Source of the DNA: WM-3-3 sp041660045
GTDB taxonomy: Bacteria > Pseudomonadota > Gammaproteobacteria > Methylococcales > Methylomonadaceae
DNA length: 64,000 bases
Assembly (NCBI GenBank): GCA_041660045.1
Contig: JBAZXA010000005.1
Location: 62,001 to 126,000, forward strand
Direction of reading: 5' to 3'
Shown here: positions 44,929 through 53,052 of the stretch, in pieces
How positions within the stretch are numbered: the stretch's first letter is position 1
How the letters are laid out: the number at the start of each line of letters is the position of its first letter
Notes under the pieces: generated by a model
Seen by the model: the letters and a program-made list of their open reading frames with translations, nothing else
Databases searched by the model: none
What the model was told of the DNA's origin: nothing
Translations under genes and position numbers: made by a program

Positions 44929-45642
44929 AAACACTTCTGCTAATAAATTAGACATTGCCAACCAAGAACGGCGAGCAGCAACCGGGTTGTAAACAGTGCC
45001 AAATTGGGGATTATCGGCGCTAGGATTGGTAAAGGCGTGCACCGTATGGCCGTAACTATGAACTTGCCAATCAGCGCCGGCAGCTGTCATTTCTTGTTCG
45101 AATGCCAGCACTTGCTCAGGCTTTACCATCGGATCATCATGACCATGCAAAACTAATAACTTTGCTTGTATTTGTGTATCTTGAAGATTATTTGGGGCAC
45201 CTAATAGGCCATGAAAACTGACTACCGCTTTTAAAGCTGCACCCGTCCTGGCTAAATCCAAAGCGCACAAACCGCCAAAACAAAAACCGATAGCAGCAAT
45301 CTTGTCCTCATCCACCCATGGGATGGTTTTCACGATCTTAAAAGCGGCCAAAACGCGTTTTTGCAAAGCCACACGATTATCAAGAAACGGCTGCATCAGT
45401 AGGGCGTTTTCTGCCGCTGATGCGCCTAAAACCCCCTTTCCGTATAAGTCCACAGCAAAACCAAAATAACCCATTTCAGCCAACAGCCTAGCTTTTTCTT
45501 CCACGAAGCTATCCCTGCCGACCCAAGTGTGATGGATTAAAATGGCTGGGCGACGCCCCGTAAAACTATCATCAAACGCAAAATATGCCTCTAACAAAAC
45601 ATCGTCATCTAAATAGGCAACTTTATTGCTGATTATGGCCAT
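44923..45642 (-). CDS. Cytosolic dienelactone hydrolase family protein
   Basis: Paralogue of the exported enzyme at 2822-3604 but without a signal peptide (239 residues). The triad is kept: Cys121 in GFCFGGL, Asp169 or Asp170 in GHDDPMV, His202 in HTVHAFTN. The conserved Glu of the family is replaced by His38 (IHHTWVG where the paralogue has VHEWWG). This Glu normally activates the Cys, so substrate or mechanism may differ. It precedes gyrA and follows the phosphatase gene by 19 bp. Confidence 0.88.
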   Translation of the reverse strand: MAIISNKVAYLDDDVLLEAYFAFDDSFTGRRPAILIHHTWVGRDSFVEEKARLLAEMGYFGFAVDLYGKGVLGASAAENALLMQPFLDNRVALQKRVLAAFKIVKTIPWVDEDKIAAIGFCFGGLCALDLARTGAALKAVVSFHGLLGAPNNLQDTQIQAKLLVLHGHDDPMVKPEQVLAFEQEMTAAGADWQVHSYGHTVHAFTNPSADNPQFGTVYNPVAARRSWLAMSNLLAEVFA

Positions 45643-45661
45643 AACAGTAAACTAGACAAAA

Positions 45662-46147
45662 TTAAACAACTTGCGTCAATTCTGGCAATTTTTTAAGAAA
45701 ACCTAAAGACGCCTCTTCCACCATATCTAATACCCGCTCAAAGCCAAATTTACCGCCATAATAAGGGTCTGGCACTTCCTGTGTATTTAAATGGGGTGCA
45801 TAACTTAAAAAATATTGGACTTTTTCTTTATGCTGCTCAGGGCAGGCAGTGATGAGGGCAGTATAATTTTCTTCATCCATGGCTAATAAATAGTCGAAGT
45901 TTTCGAAATCTTCCATAACGACTTTCCTAGCACGTAAATGGGAGAGATCAACCCCTCTTTCTAAAGCTGATTTTTGCGCACGCAAATCGGGTGCTTCACC
46001 AATATGGTAAGCATGCGTGCCAGCAGAATCGATCAAAAACTGCTGTTCCAAACCATATTCCCTTAAAAGTTTAGCAAATACAGCTTCCGCGGTTGGTGAG
46101 CGGCAGATATTACCCATACACACAAAAAGAACTTTAATCTTGTTCAT
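45662..46147 (-). CDS. Low-molecular-weight protein-tyrosine-phosphatase
   Basis: Phosphatase of the LMW-PTP family, 161 residues. The loop CMGNICR (C10 to R16) is the C(X)5R active site followed by SPTAEA, and the general acid is in the DPYYG motif near residue 126. It lacks a neighbouring tyrosine kinase or polysaccharide operon, so it may be a general enzyme of the cytosolic type. The dienelactone hydrolase gene follows by 19 bp. Confidence 0.94.
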   Translation of the reverse strand: MNKIKVLFVCMGNICRSPTAEAVFAKLLREYGLEQQFLIDSAGTHAYHIGEAPDLRAQKSALERGVDLSHLRARKVVMEDFENFDYLLAMDEENYTALITACPEQHKEKVQYFLSYAPHLNTQEVPDPYYGGKFGFERVLDMVEEASLGFLKKLPELTQVV

Positions 46148-46265
46148 AGCATTCGGATACCTGAAAGTAGTTTATATTCAACGCTAATCTAGATTCATCT
46201 AGCCTTACAAGCGTTAGCCTAATTTTTTAAGATCGCTAAAGCGCCTATCTTATTGAATTAATACT

Positions 46266-47558
46266 TTATGCAAAAGGGTGCTCTAACATAATAGTTTCTT
46301 CCCGATCTGGCCCCGTTGATAAAATGGCGATTTTTACGCCAACCAATTCTTCTATGCGCTTTATATACGCTATGGCATTGGCAGGTAAGGCATTAAAATC
46401 GGTTATCCCGGCAGTCACTTCAGACCATCCTGGTAATTCCTCAATGACTGCCTCACACGCATCATATTGCTCTGCACCTAGCGGGGCAGTTTCAGTTGCT
46501 TGGCCATTTAGTTGGTATGCTGTACAAATCCCGACTTTTTCCAACCCATCCAAGACATCCAATTTGGTCAAACAGATACCACTTAAACTATTTAATTTGG
46601 CCGATTTACGCATAGACACCGCATCAAACCAGCCTGTTCGTCGCTTGCGCCCCGTTGTTGCGCCAAATTCATGGCCTACCGAGCTTAAGTGCTCACCATT
46701 GGCATCATGTAACTCGGTCGGAAACGGACCATTTCCGACACGGGTTGAATAAGCCTTGGTTATCCCCAGAACATAATCAAAATCAAGCAACCCTAAACCA
46801 CTGCCGGTTGCTGCCCCGCCAGCTGTTGTATTGGAAGATGTAACATAGGGAAAAGTGCCATGGTCTATATCCAGCAAGGCACCTTGAGCCCCCTCAAATA
46901 ATAAGTTTTTACCCTCAGCCTGATAGTGATATAACATTTCACCAACATCCGTCAACATTGGCCTTACCGCTTCAGTTTGTGCCAGCAATTCATCAAGGGA
47001 TTGGGCGTAATCGACTGCCTCAACATGATAGTAATTGAGCAACATAAAATTGTGGTAATCCAGCATTTCTTTTAGCTTTTCCGGTAAGCTTTGCGCATGC
47101 AATAAATCGCCAGCCCGTAATCCGCGGCGGGCAACCTTGTCTTCATAAGCAGGCCCTATACCACGACCCGTAGTGCCTATCGCCTTATTGCCACGCGCTT
47201 TTTCACGGGCTTGGTCTATAGCGATGTGTATCGGTAAGATCAAAGTACACGCTTCACTGATTAACAAGCGGTCACGCACTGAAATTCCCGCTTTTTCGAG
47301 CAACTCTATCTCTTCAAATAAAGCATTCAGCGATAAGACAACGCCATTACCGATTAGGCACTTGACATTTTCCCTTAAAATTCCAGAAGGGATCAAGTGT
47401 AAAACCGTTTTTTCACCTTTAATCACCAAGGTATGGCCAGCATTGTGCCCGCCTTGAAAACGCACAACGGCAGCAGCCTGCTGGGTCAGTAAATCGACTA
47501 ATTTACCCTTGCCCTCATCGCCCCATTGGGTTCCTATTACGACTACATTTTTTCCCAT
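46266..47558 (-). CDS. purA: Adenylosuccinate synthetase
   Basis: GTP-dependent first step from IMP to AMP. GTQWGDEGKGKLVD near the start is the P-loop signature; GRGIGPAYEDK and the TTTGRKRRTGW type stretch (GATTGRKRRTGWFD) follow. Length is 430 residues. purB, the next enzyme, lies 16 kb away on the other strand. It follows hisZ by 12 bp. Confidence 0.98.
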   Translation of the reverse strand: MGKNVVVIGTQWGDEGKGKLVDLLTQQAAAVVRFQGGHNAGHTLVIKGEKTVLHLIPSGILRENVKCLIGNGVVLSLNALFEEIELLEKAGISVRDRLLISEACTLILPIHIAIDQAREKARGNKAIGTTGRGIGPAYEDKVARRGLRAGDLLHAQSLPEKLKEMLDYHNFMLLNYYHVEAVDYAQSLDELLAQTEAVRPMLTDVGEMLYHYQAEGKNLLFEGAQGALLDIDHGTFPYVTSSNTTAGGAATGSGLGLLDFDYVLGITKAYSTRVGNGPFPTELHDANGEHLSSVGHEFGATTGRKRRTGWFDAVSMRKSAKLNSLSGICLTKLDVLDGLEKVGICTAYQLNGQATETAPLGAEQYDACEAVIEELPGWSEVTAGITDFNALPANAIAYIKRIEELVGVKIAILSTGPDREETIMLEHPFA

Positions 47559-47570
47559 AATTATTCCAAC

Positions 47571-48761
47571 TCAGTTAAGAGCCTTAATGACCCAGCCTTG
47601 ATGGCTGTGTTCCAAAATTGACGTGCAACCTAATTGCTCTGCACTACCGGTTTGTCCTGGCAATGCTTGAATAACGGCTAAACCTTGGCTGCGTAATGTT
47701 TTGATAGTGTTTGCTAAACCTATATCATCCAGCCAAGGCGCGTAGATAATTGAACGCTGGCTTTGCCTAAGCGTTGCTTTAGCAACATTGGACAATAGTT
47801 TTAAATCCGCACTAAAACCAGTTGCCGGCCTAGCCCTACCAAATACTGCACCTATGTTGTCATACCGCCCACCTCGGGCAATTTCGCGGCCAACCGCAGC
47901 AATAAAAGCCGCAAACACGACGCCGGTATGATAGTGGTAACCACGCAGCTCAGCCATATCCAAGCCTATTTTTAGCTCTGGGAAACTGGTCTTAAGACTA
48001 TAGGCTAAGGTTTCTAATTCTGTTATGGCTTGCTTAACGTCGTCATTAGCGGCCTGTAATTCTTGGCGGGCTTGTTCAATAACAGACAAACCACCATTTA
48101 ATTCAGGCAATCTCAAGAACATAGCCTTAATCACAGGGCTAATAGTAAAGCTAGCCAATAGTTCTGCAAGTTCTGGGCAAGCTTTACGCTGCAAAACATC
48201 GAATAAGGCCGCCTCTTGTTCAGCATTGAGAGCCGCTTGTTGTGACAAGCCCCGAAAAATGCCAACATGCCCTAAATCGAGATGGACATCATTTACACCA
48301 GTGATGGCCAGCATTGCCAACATCAGCTGAATAACTTCTAAGTCACTCTCTTTACCGGCATGGCCATAAAGCTCGGCGCCAATCTGCATAGGACTTCTGC
48401 TTTTATCCAACGCATCATTATGGGCATGCAAAACGGTGCCGGCATAACATAATCTTGCAGGCCATTCATGGGTTAAATTATGGGCGTCCATTCTCGCCAC
48501 CTGCGGGGTCATATCAGCCCTAATGCCTAACATTTCGCCACTAATTTGATCAGTAATTTTAAAAGTTTGTAACGCTAAATCATGACCCGATCCGGTCAAT
48601 AACGAATCAAGAAAATCGATAAATGGTGGGATTACCAATTCATAACCCCAACAAGCAAACATATCCAATATATTACGGCGTAAGCTTTCTAGATGACGGG
48701 CATCTTCCGGCAGAACCTCTTCTATCCCATCAGGCAAGAGCCACGAATTTTTTTCTAACAT
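47571..48761 (-). CDS. hisZ: ATP phosphoribosyltransferase regulatory subunit
   Basis: HisRS-like protein that activates short-form HisG at the first step of histidine synthesis. I start at the ATG at 48761 (MLEKNSWLLPDGIEEVLP), as an earlier ATG (48794) lies within a terminator hairpin. The catalytic-core-like regions are present (DMTPQVARMD, RLCYAGTVL) but the HisRS anticodon domain is missing, as usual. A short-form hisG must exist elsewhere. hflX-hflK-hflC-hisZ-purA is a common order. Confidence 0.94.
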   Translation of the reverse strand: MLEKNSWLLPDGIEEVLPEDARHLESLRRNILDMFACWGYELVIPPFIDFLDSLLTGSGHDLALQTFKITDQISGEMLGIRADMTPQVARMDAHNLTHEWPARLCYAGTVLHAHNDALDKSRSPMQIGAELYGHAGKESDLEVIQLMLAMLAITGVNDVHLDLGHVGIFRGLSQQAALNAEQEAALFDVLQRKACPELAELLASFTISPVIKAMFLRLPELNGGLSVIEQARQELQAANDDVKQAITELETLAYSLKTSFPELKIGLDMAELRGYHYHTGVVFAAFIAAVGREIARGGRYDNIGAVFGRARPATGFSADLKLLSNVAKATLRQSQRSIIYAPWLDDIGLANTIKTLRSQGLAVIQALPGQTGSAEQLGCTSILEHSHQGWVIKALN

Positions 48762-48780
48762 TTCCTTTATCCACTCAAAC

Positions 48781-48806
48781 AAAACGCCCCGCATAACGGA
48801 GCGTTT
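48781..48806 (-). terminator. Hairpin between hflC and hisZ
   Basis: Minus-strand stem of 10 bp with one T-G wobble (AAACGCTCCG/CGGGGCGTTT, 5-base loop) followed by TGTTTG. It fits a moderate intrinsic terminator for hflC and lies about 20 bases before the hisZ start. Confidence 0.55.
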
Positions 48807-48858
48807 ATAGACTTTGGTTTTAATTAGCCGGATCGGCTACATCATAAACCAAATGCGC

Positions 48859-49722
48859 TTACTTCTGTGATTTAAAGTATTTAAAAAAGTCTGAATCAGC
48901 ATCGAGAACGACGGTATCGGCTCCGGAAAACGTCTTTTTATACGCATTCAAACTACTATAAAAAGTAAAAAACTCAGTATCCTGCCCGTATGCTTTAGCT
49001 GAGATTTCCGCAGCCTTGGCATCCCCTTCCCCCCTAGTCATTTCTGCCTCACGGGAAGCGTTTGCTAATGTCACCACACGCTGACGGTCAGCATCGGCAC
49101 GAATTCGCTCTGCGGCTTCCGCCCCTTGTGAACGAAACTCGCGTGCAACCCGCTCACGCTCGGCTTCCATCCTACGAAACACAGAACTGCTAACCTCAGG
49201 CGGCAAATCGATACGCATGACTTGGACATCAATAATTTCCAAGCCTAATTCAGCCGCAATTGCTTTTGAATTTTTAACTAAGATATCCCTGATTGATCTA
49301 CGGTCAGTTGACACTAATTGCTTGATTTCACGCTTACTAAATTCGCTACGGAAAGCATCTTTAATAATTTGGTCTAAACGAAGGTTGGCTTGGTCAATGT
49401 CGCCACCCACCACCGTATAAAACTTAATAACATCGCCTATCCGCCATTTAACAAACGAATCCACAATGACGTTTTTCTTCTCTGCGGTTAAGAATTTTTC
49501 AGGCTTTGAATCCATAGTCTGGATACGGGAATCAAATTTCTTGACATTATTGATAAATGGCCACTTAAAATGAAGGCCAGGTGCGTAATTAGATTCAACC
49601 ACTTCACCTAAACGAAACTTGATGGCCGTTTCAGTTTGGTTTACGGTAAAAAAGATAGACATGCTCAAAAACAAGAGCACTACGAATATACCAAAAACCA
49701 CAGATAATTTATTTTGCATCAT
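48859..49722 (-). CDS. hflC: HflC, subunit of the FtsH regulatory complex
   Basis: SPFH/band-7 membrane protein that with HflK encloses the FtsH protease. An N-terminal membrane helix (about 7-25) is followed by the SPFH domain (TAIKFRLGEVVESNYAPGLH) and a long coiled coil (MEAERERVAREFRSQGAEA). Length is 287 residues. The start overlaps the hflK stop by 4 bp. Confidence 0.97.
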   Translation of the reverse strand: MMQNKLSVVFGIFVVLLFLSMSIFFTVNQTETAIKFRLGEVVESNYAPGLHFKWPFINNVKKFDSRIQTMDSKPEKFLTAEKKNVIVDSFVKWRIGDVIKFYTVVGGDIDQANLRLDQIIKDAFRSEFSKREIKQLVSTDRRSIRDILVKNSKAIAAELGLEIIDVQVMRIDLPPEVSSSVFRRMEAERERVAREFRSQGAEAAERIRADADRQRVVTLANASREAEMTRGEGDAKAAEISAKAYGQDTEFFTFYSSLNAYKKTFSGADTVVLDADSDFFKYFKSQK

Positions 49723-50930
49723 TGCCGTCCTCTTGGTTCGCGTCCTTCGCGGCCACGGTTTATCGCCCGTAAAGCCGAAGTTTGGTGATCATCGTTAACA
49801 TTAGGCGGGGCTGCTTCGGCCTTTGTCTCCGGCACAGTAGCCATTGGCGTAACACTATGTTGATGGATTTTATCTAATGGCAAATACATAATATTGTTAT
49901 TGCCTTTAACATCAACCATCACTTTATTTAGCGAGCCTAAAACGGATTGCATCGATTCTATATACAACCGCTTCCTAGTCACGTCAGGCGCCTTTGTGTA
50001 CTCGGTCAGTAATTGGCTAAAACGGCTAGTCTCGCCTTCCGCCTTCGCAACAATTTGTTCGCGGTAGCCTTGTGCTTCTTCAATGGTCCGTGCGGCAGCA
50101 CCACGCGCTTTTGGCACGACATCATTTGAATAAGCCTCCGCCTCATTAATCAAACGCTGTTTATCTTCCCGAGCTTTAATAGCATCTTCAAATGAACTTT
50201 GTACTTGCTCTGGGGGTTGGGCATCCTGAAGATTAACGCTGGTTATCTGAATACCTGAATTATAAGCATCCATCACCTCTTGAATTTCCTTTTTGATTTG
50301 GGCAACTACATCGCTACGGCCTTCCGTCAGTACAAAATCCATTTTATTACTGCCTACTACACCGCGTTCTGCACTCTCGGTAACTTGCTTTAGCGTCAAG
50401 ACAGGATTCATGATATTAAAAATAAACGCTTTGGCATCTTTTACTTGATATTGCACAGCTAAGCGCACATCAATAATATTTTCATCTTGCGTCAACATTA
50501 AGGCCTCTTTAGGCACAGAGCCAAACGATTGGTCGCCACCACCAGAACGATAACCCACTTCGATATAGCGTTGTTGCTTAACATTAACAATATTGACACG
50601 CTCAACTGGCGTTGGAAAATGCCAATTTAAACCCGCCTCAGTCGTTGAAATATATTTACCGAAACGGGTTACCACACCCTGGTTACCCTCATCGACAATA
50701 TAAAAGCCACTGCCTGCCCAAAAAATTAACACCGCTATAACTAAAAAGCCTAGGCTTCGAAGTGAAAAGCCAGTGGGTACGCCATTGCCACCTGGCTTAC
50801 CGCCACCAAAAAAACCACTCAATTTTTCTTGTAGTGAGCGAATTGCCTCATCTAAATCAGGTGGGCCCTTTTGATCTCCACGACCGCTCCAAGGGTCTTT
50901 TTTATCGCCACCAGGCTCATTCCACGACAT
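49719..50930 (-). CDS. hflK: HflK, subunit of the FtsH regulatory complex
   Basis: Partner of HflC. I start at the ATG at 50930 (GGAG six bases upstream), giving MSWNEPGGDKKDPW. A Gly/Pro-rich cytosolic head, a membrane helix (about 65-85) and the SPFH domain (DEGNQGVVTRFGKYISTT) follow, then a coiled coil. The C-terminal tail is Arg/Gly-rich. Length is 403 residues. It lies 150 bp after hflX, the largest gap in this block. Confidence 0.97.
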   Translation of the reverse strand: MSWNEPGGDKKDPWSGRGDQKGPPDLDEAIRSLQEKLSGFFGGGKPGGNGVPTGFSLRSLGFLVIAVLIFWAGSGFYIVDEGNQGVVTRFGKYISTTEAGLNWHFPTPVERVNIVNVKQQRYIEVGYRSGGGDQSFGSVPKEALMLTQDENIIDVRLAVQYQVKDAKAFIFNIMNPVLTLKQVTESAERGVVGSNKMDFVLTEGRSDVVAQIKKEIQEVMDAYNSGIQITSVNLQDAQPPEQVQSSFEDAIKAREDKQRLINEAEAYSNDVVPKARGAAARTIEEAQGYREQIVAKAEGETSRFSQLLTEYTKAPDVTRKRLYIESMQSVLGSLNKVMVDVKGNNNIMYLPLDKIHQHSVTPMATVPETKAEAAPPNVNDDHQTSALRAINRGREGREPRGRQ

Positions 50931-51080
50931 AACTATCTCCAAATTGGATTATTTTTTAATTATCTGTATGTGACAAGATTATTATTTTTAATTTGCAAAA
51001 ACTATGCAATCCACACATTCTATCGTTCAATTGCAAATAGTCCAATGCTGATTGATCTTCAATTATATAGTCCGTATGGC
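50931..51080. other. 150-bp hflX-hflK spacer, probable internal promoter
   Basis: AT-rich. Minus-strand TTGAAC with CATAGT at 18 bases is one candidate promoter pair; none is strong. No hairpin with a U-tract is seen, so read-through from hflX is also possible. Confidence 0.3.
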
Positions 51081-52349
51081 TCAAGCATCCGCTAAAACCT
51101 CAATTGATTTTAATAAGCCCAAATATTTACTATCAATTTCAACGAGCATCTCATAACCACCCGATTCGTCCATTTTTTCTTCCATGATTCGGCCATACTC
51201 AAATAGGTGCGACCTAATGTCCCCTTGATGGGATTTAAGATAACAACGTCTTACCACCTTACTGACGGCAAACAATTCTGCCAAAGCTTGCTGCAACAAG
51301 CCGATGCCATCACCAAGATTGGCCGATAACCAAACCCGCACGGGTTCGCCCATAGCATTTCTATCAATGCGTGGCGCGATGTCGTTTAGCAAATCGATTT
51401 TATTAAATACTTCTAGCTGCTTAACATGATTAGCGTTAATCGCTTCCAGAACCTGATTAACTTGTGTAATAGTCTCATCGCGTTGCTCGCTATGGGCATC
51501 AATCACATGTAATAACAAATCGGCCTCACTGGCTTCCTGTAAGGTGGATTTAAACGCCGCCACCAGCTCATGGGGCAAATGCCGAATAAAACCAACTGTA
51601 TCAGCTAATACGACAGCCGAGTTATTCGGTAGGGGACAATGCCGTAAGGTAGGGTCTAATGTTGCAAATAGCTGATCGGCAGCGTAAATATTAGCCCCCG
51701 TTAATGCATTAAATAAGGTAGATTTTCCTGCGTTGGTATATCCCACCAGTGATACATTAGGGATTTCTGCCTTAGTTCGTTTACTACGTCCCTGATAGCG
51801 TTGCTTTTCAACTTTATCAAGACGCTGCTGAATTTGCTTAATACGCACCCCAATCAAACGTCTATCTGTTTCCAATTGGGTCTCACCAGGACCGCGCAAA
51901 CCGATGCCGCCTTTTTGGCGTTCAAGATGAGTCCAGCCCCGCACCAACCGGGTTGACAAATGACGTAATTGCGCCAACTCAACTTGTAGCTTGCCTTCAA
52001 ATGTTTGTGCACGCTGGGCGAATATATCCAAAATCAACCCGTTTCTGTCAACTACCCGAACATTTAAGGTTTTTTCCAGATTTCTTTCCTGACTGGGTGA
52101 TAACGCATGGTTAAAAAGCACAATGTCCGCTTTATTAACTTCAATGGCCAATTTAAGCTCGTCAAGTTTGCCCAAGCCAACAAAATATTTGGGGTCGGGA
52201 CTACGACGACTACCGGTCACTACATGCACGGGTAAAGTACCCGCAGATTTAGCCAATTCTTTTAATTCAAGCAAGTCTTCCTGCTGAAATGAAGCTAAAG
52301 CCAAATGTACTAAGATTGCCCGTTCACCCGAATCGGGACGGTCAAACAA
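51081..52349 (-). CDS. hflX: Ribosome-associated GTPase HflX
   Basis: Splits stalled ribosomes. The start codon is TTG (52349); the product then begins MFDRPDSGERAILVH, as in E. coli HflX. G1 GYTNAGKS is at 203-210, G3 DTVGF at 250-254 and G4 NKID at 316-319. The N-terminal HflX domain and the linker GGIGLRGPGETQLE are intact. Length is 422 residues. It follows hfq by 79 bp. Confidence 0.97.
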   Translation of the reverse strand: MFDRPDSGERAILVHLALASFQQEDLLELKELAKSAGTLPVHVVTGSRRSPDPKYFVGLGKLDELKLAIEVNKADIVLFNHALSPSQERNLEKTLNVRVVDRNGLILDIFAQRAQTFEGKLQVELAQLRHLSTRLVRGWTHLERQKGGIGLRGPGETQLETDRRLIGVRIKQIQQRLDKVEKQRYQGRSKRTKAEIPNVSLVGYTNAGKSTLFNALTGANIYAADQLFATLDPTLRHCPLPNNSAVVLADTVGFIRHLPHELVAAFKSTLQEASEADLLLHVIDAHSEQRDETITQVNQVLEAINANHVKQLEVFNKIDLLNDIAPRIDRNAMGEPVRVWLSANLGDGIGLLQQALAELFAVSKVVRRCYLKSHQGDIRSHLFEYGRIMEEKMDESGGYEMLVEIDSKYLGLLKSIEVLADA

Positions 52350-52428
52350 CTAGCCGCCCTATAAATTGCACGAAAAAACACCTTTTTTCAATGATAAGGC
52401 CTTGTCAACAAACTGGCTAACAACAAAA

Positions 52429-52665
52429 TTATTCTTCCGTCTCATTCTCACGCATCATTTTTACCGTCTTACTAGGTACTATTGTCGAGATGGCGTGCTT
52501 ATAGACCATTTGGCTAACCGTATTTTTTAACATAATCACGTATTGGTCAAATGAATCAACCTTACCTTGTAACTTGATACCATTAACAAGAAAAATGGAC
52601 ACTGGGGTATGTTCTTTCCTTAGTGTATTTAAAAAATTATCCTGCAAATTCTGACCTTTTGACAT
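52429..52665 (-). CDS. hfq: RNA chaperone Hfq
   Basis: Sm-like hexamer that pairs small RNAs with mRNAs. Sm1 is seen in PVSIFLVNGIKLQGKVDSFD and Sm2 in YKHAISTIVPS, with the proximal-face YKH. The 78-residue form has a short acidic tail rather than the long tail of E. coli. GGGAG precedes the ATG. miaA, the usual upstream neighbour, is not present; ftsK is 387 bp away. Confidence 0.97.
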   Translation of the reverse strand: MSKGQNLQDNFLNTLRKEHTPVSIFLVNGIKLQGKVDSFDQYVIMLKNTVSQMVYKHAISTIVPSKTVKMMRENETEE

Positions 52666-53052
52666 CAGCTTTCTCCCTATTATTTTTATGTACTGTCAAT
52701 ATTAAGATGACTCAATTACAACAAACGATATGGCTGCATTATCCTTTAACACAAGCCACATTCACAACAATATTCACTGCCCATTACTGGATTTCCTAAA
52801 AACATTTCAAGTCCACAAGTATAGAAAGACACAGTTAAAAACAATTAAGCTAAACAAGCTACAGCCTAATAATAAAAACCCAGGTGCAACACCTTCAGGA
52901 CAACTTAACTTGTGTTACTAAGTTAATCTTGGAGAGTCTATTTTTTTCGAATTTGAATAAAAATGTAAAGAATAGTTTAAAAGTAATTTAAAAACACACT
53001 AACTATAAATTAGGTCTTGACAACCTAAACCCAGCTAAAACAAAACACGCCG
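52666..53052. other. 387-bp gap between ftsK and hfq
   Basis: AT-rich gap with the hfq promoter on the minus strand and the end of ftsK. I see no gene; a plus-strand open frame at 52730-52921 has poor composition and no ribosome binding site. A TTGACA hexamer is present about 30 bases upstream of hfq on its strand, without a well-spaced -10. A small RNA cannot be excluded. Confidence 0.4.
53010..53028 (-). terminator. Weak hairpin after ftsK
   Basis: TTAGGT/ACCTAA arms with a 7-base loop, 24 bp after the ftsK stop, followed by TTTATA on the minus strand. It may be a weak intrinsic terminator. Confidence 0.4.

Noticed and set aside
52730..52921. 63-residue plus-strand open frame in the ftsK-hfq gap
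   Set aside because: Composition is Lys/Asn-rich, with no ribosome binding site or recognisable motif; AT-rich intergenic DNA gives such frames by chance.
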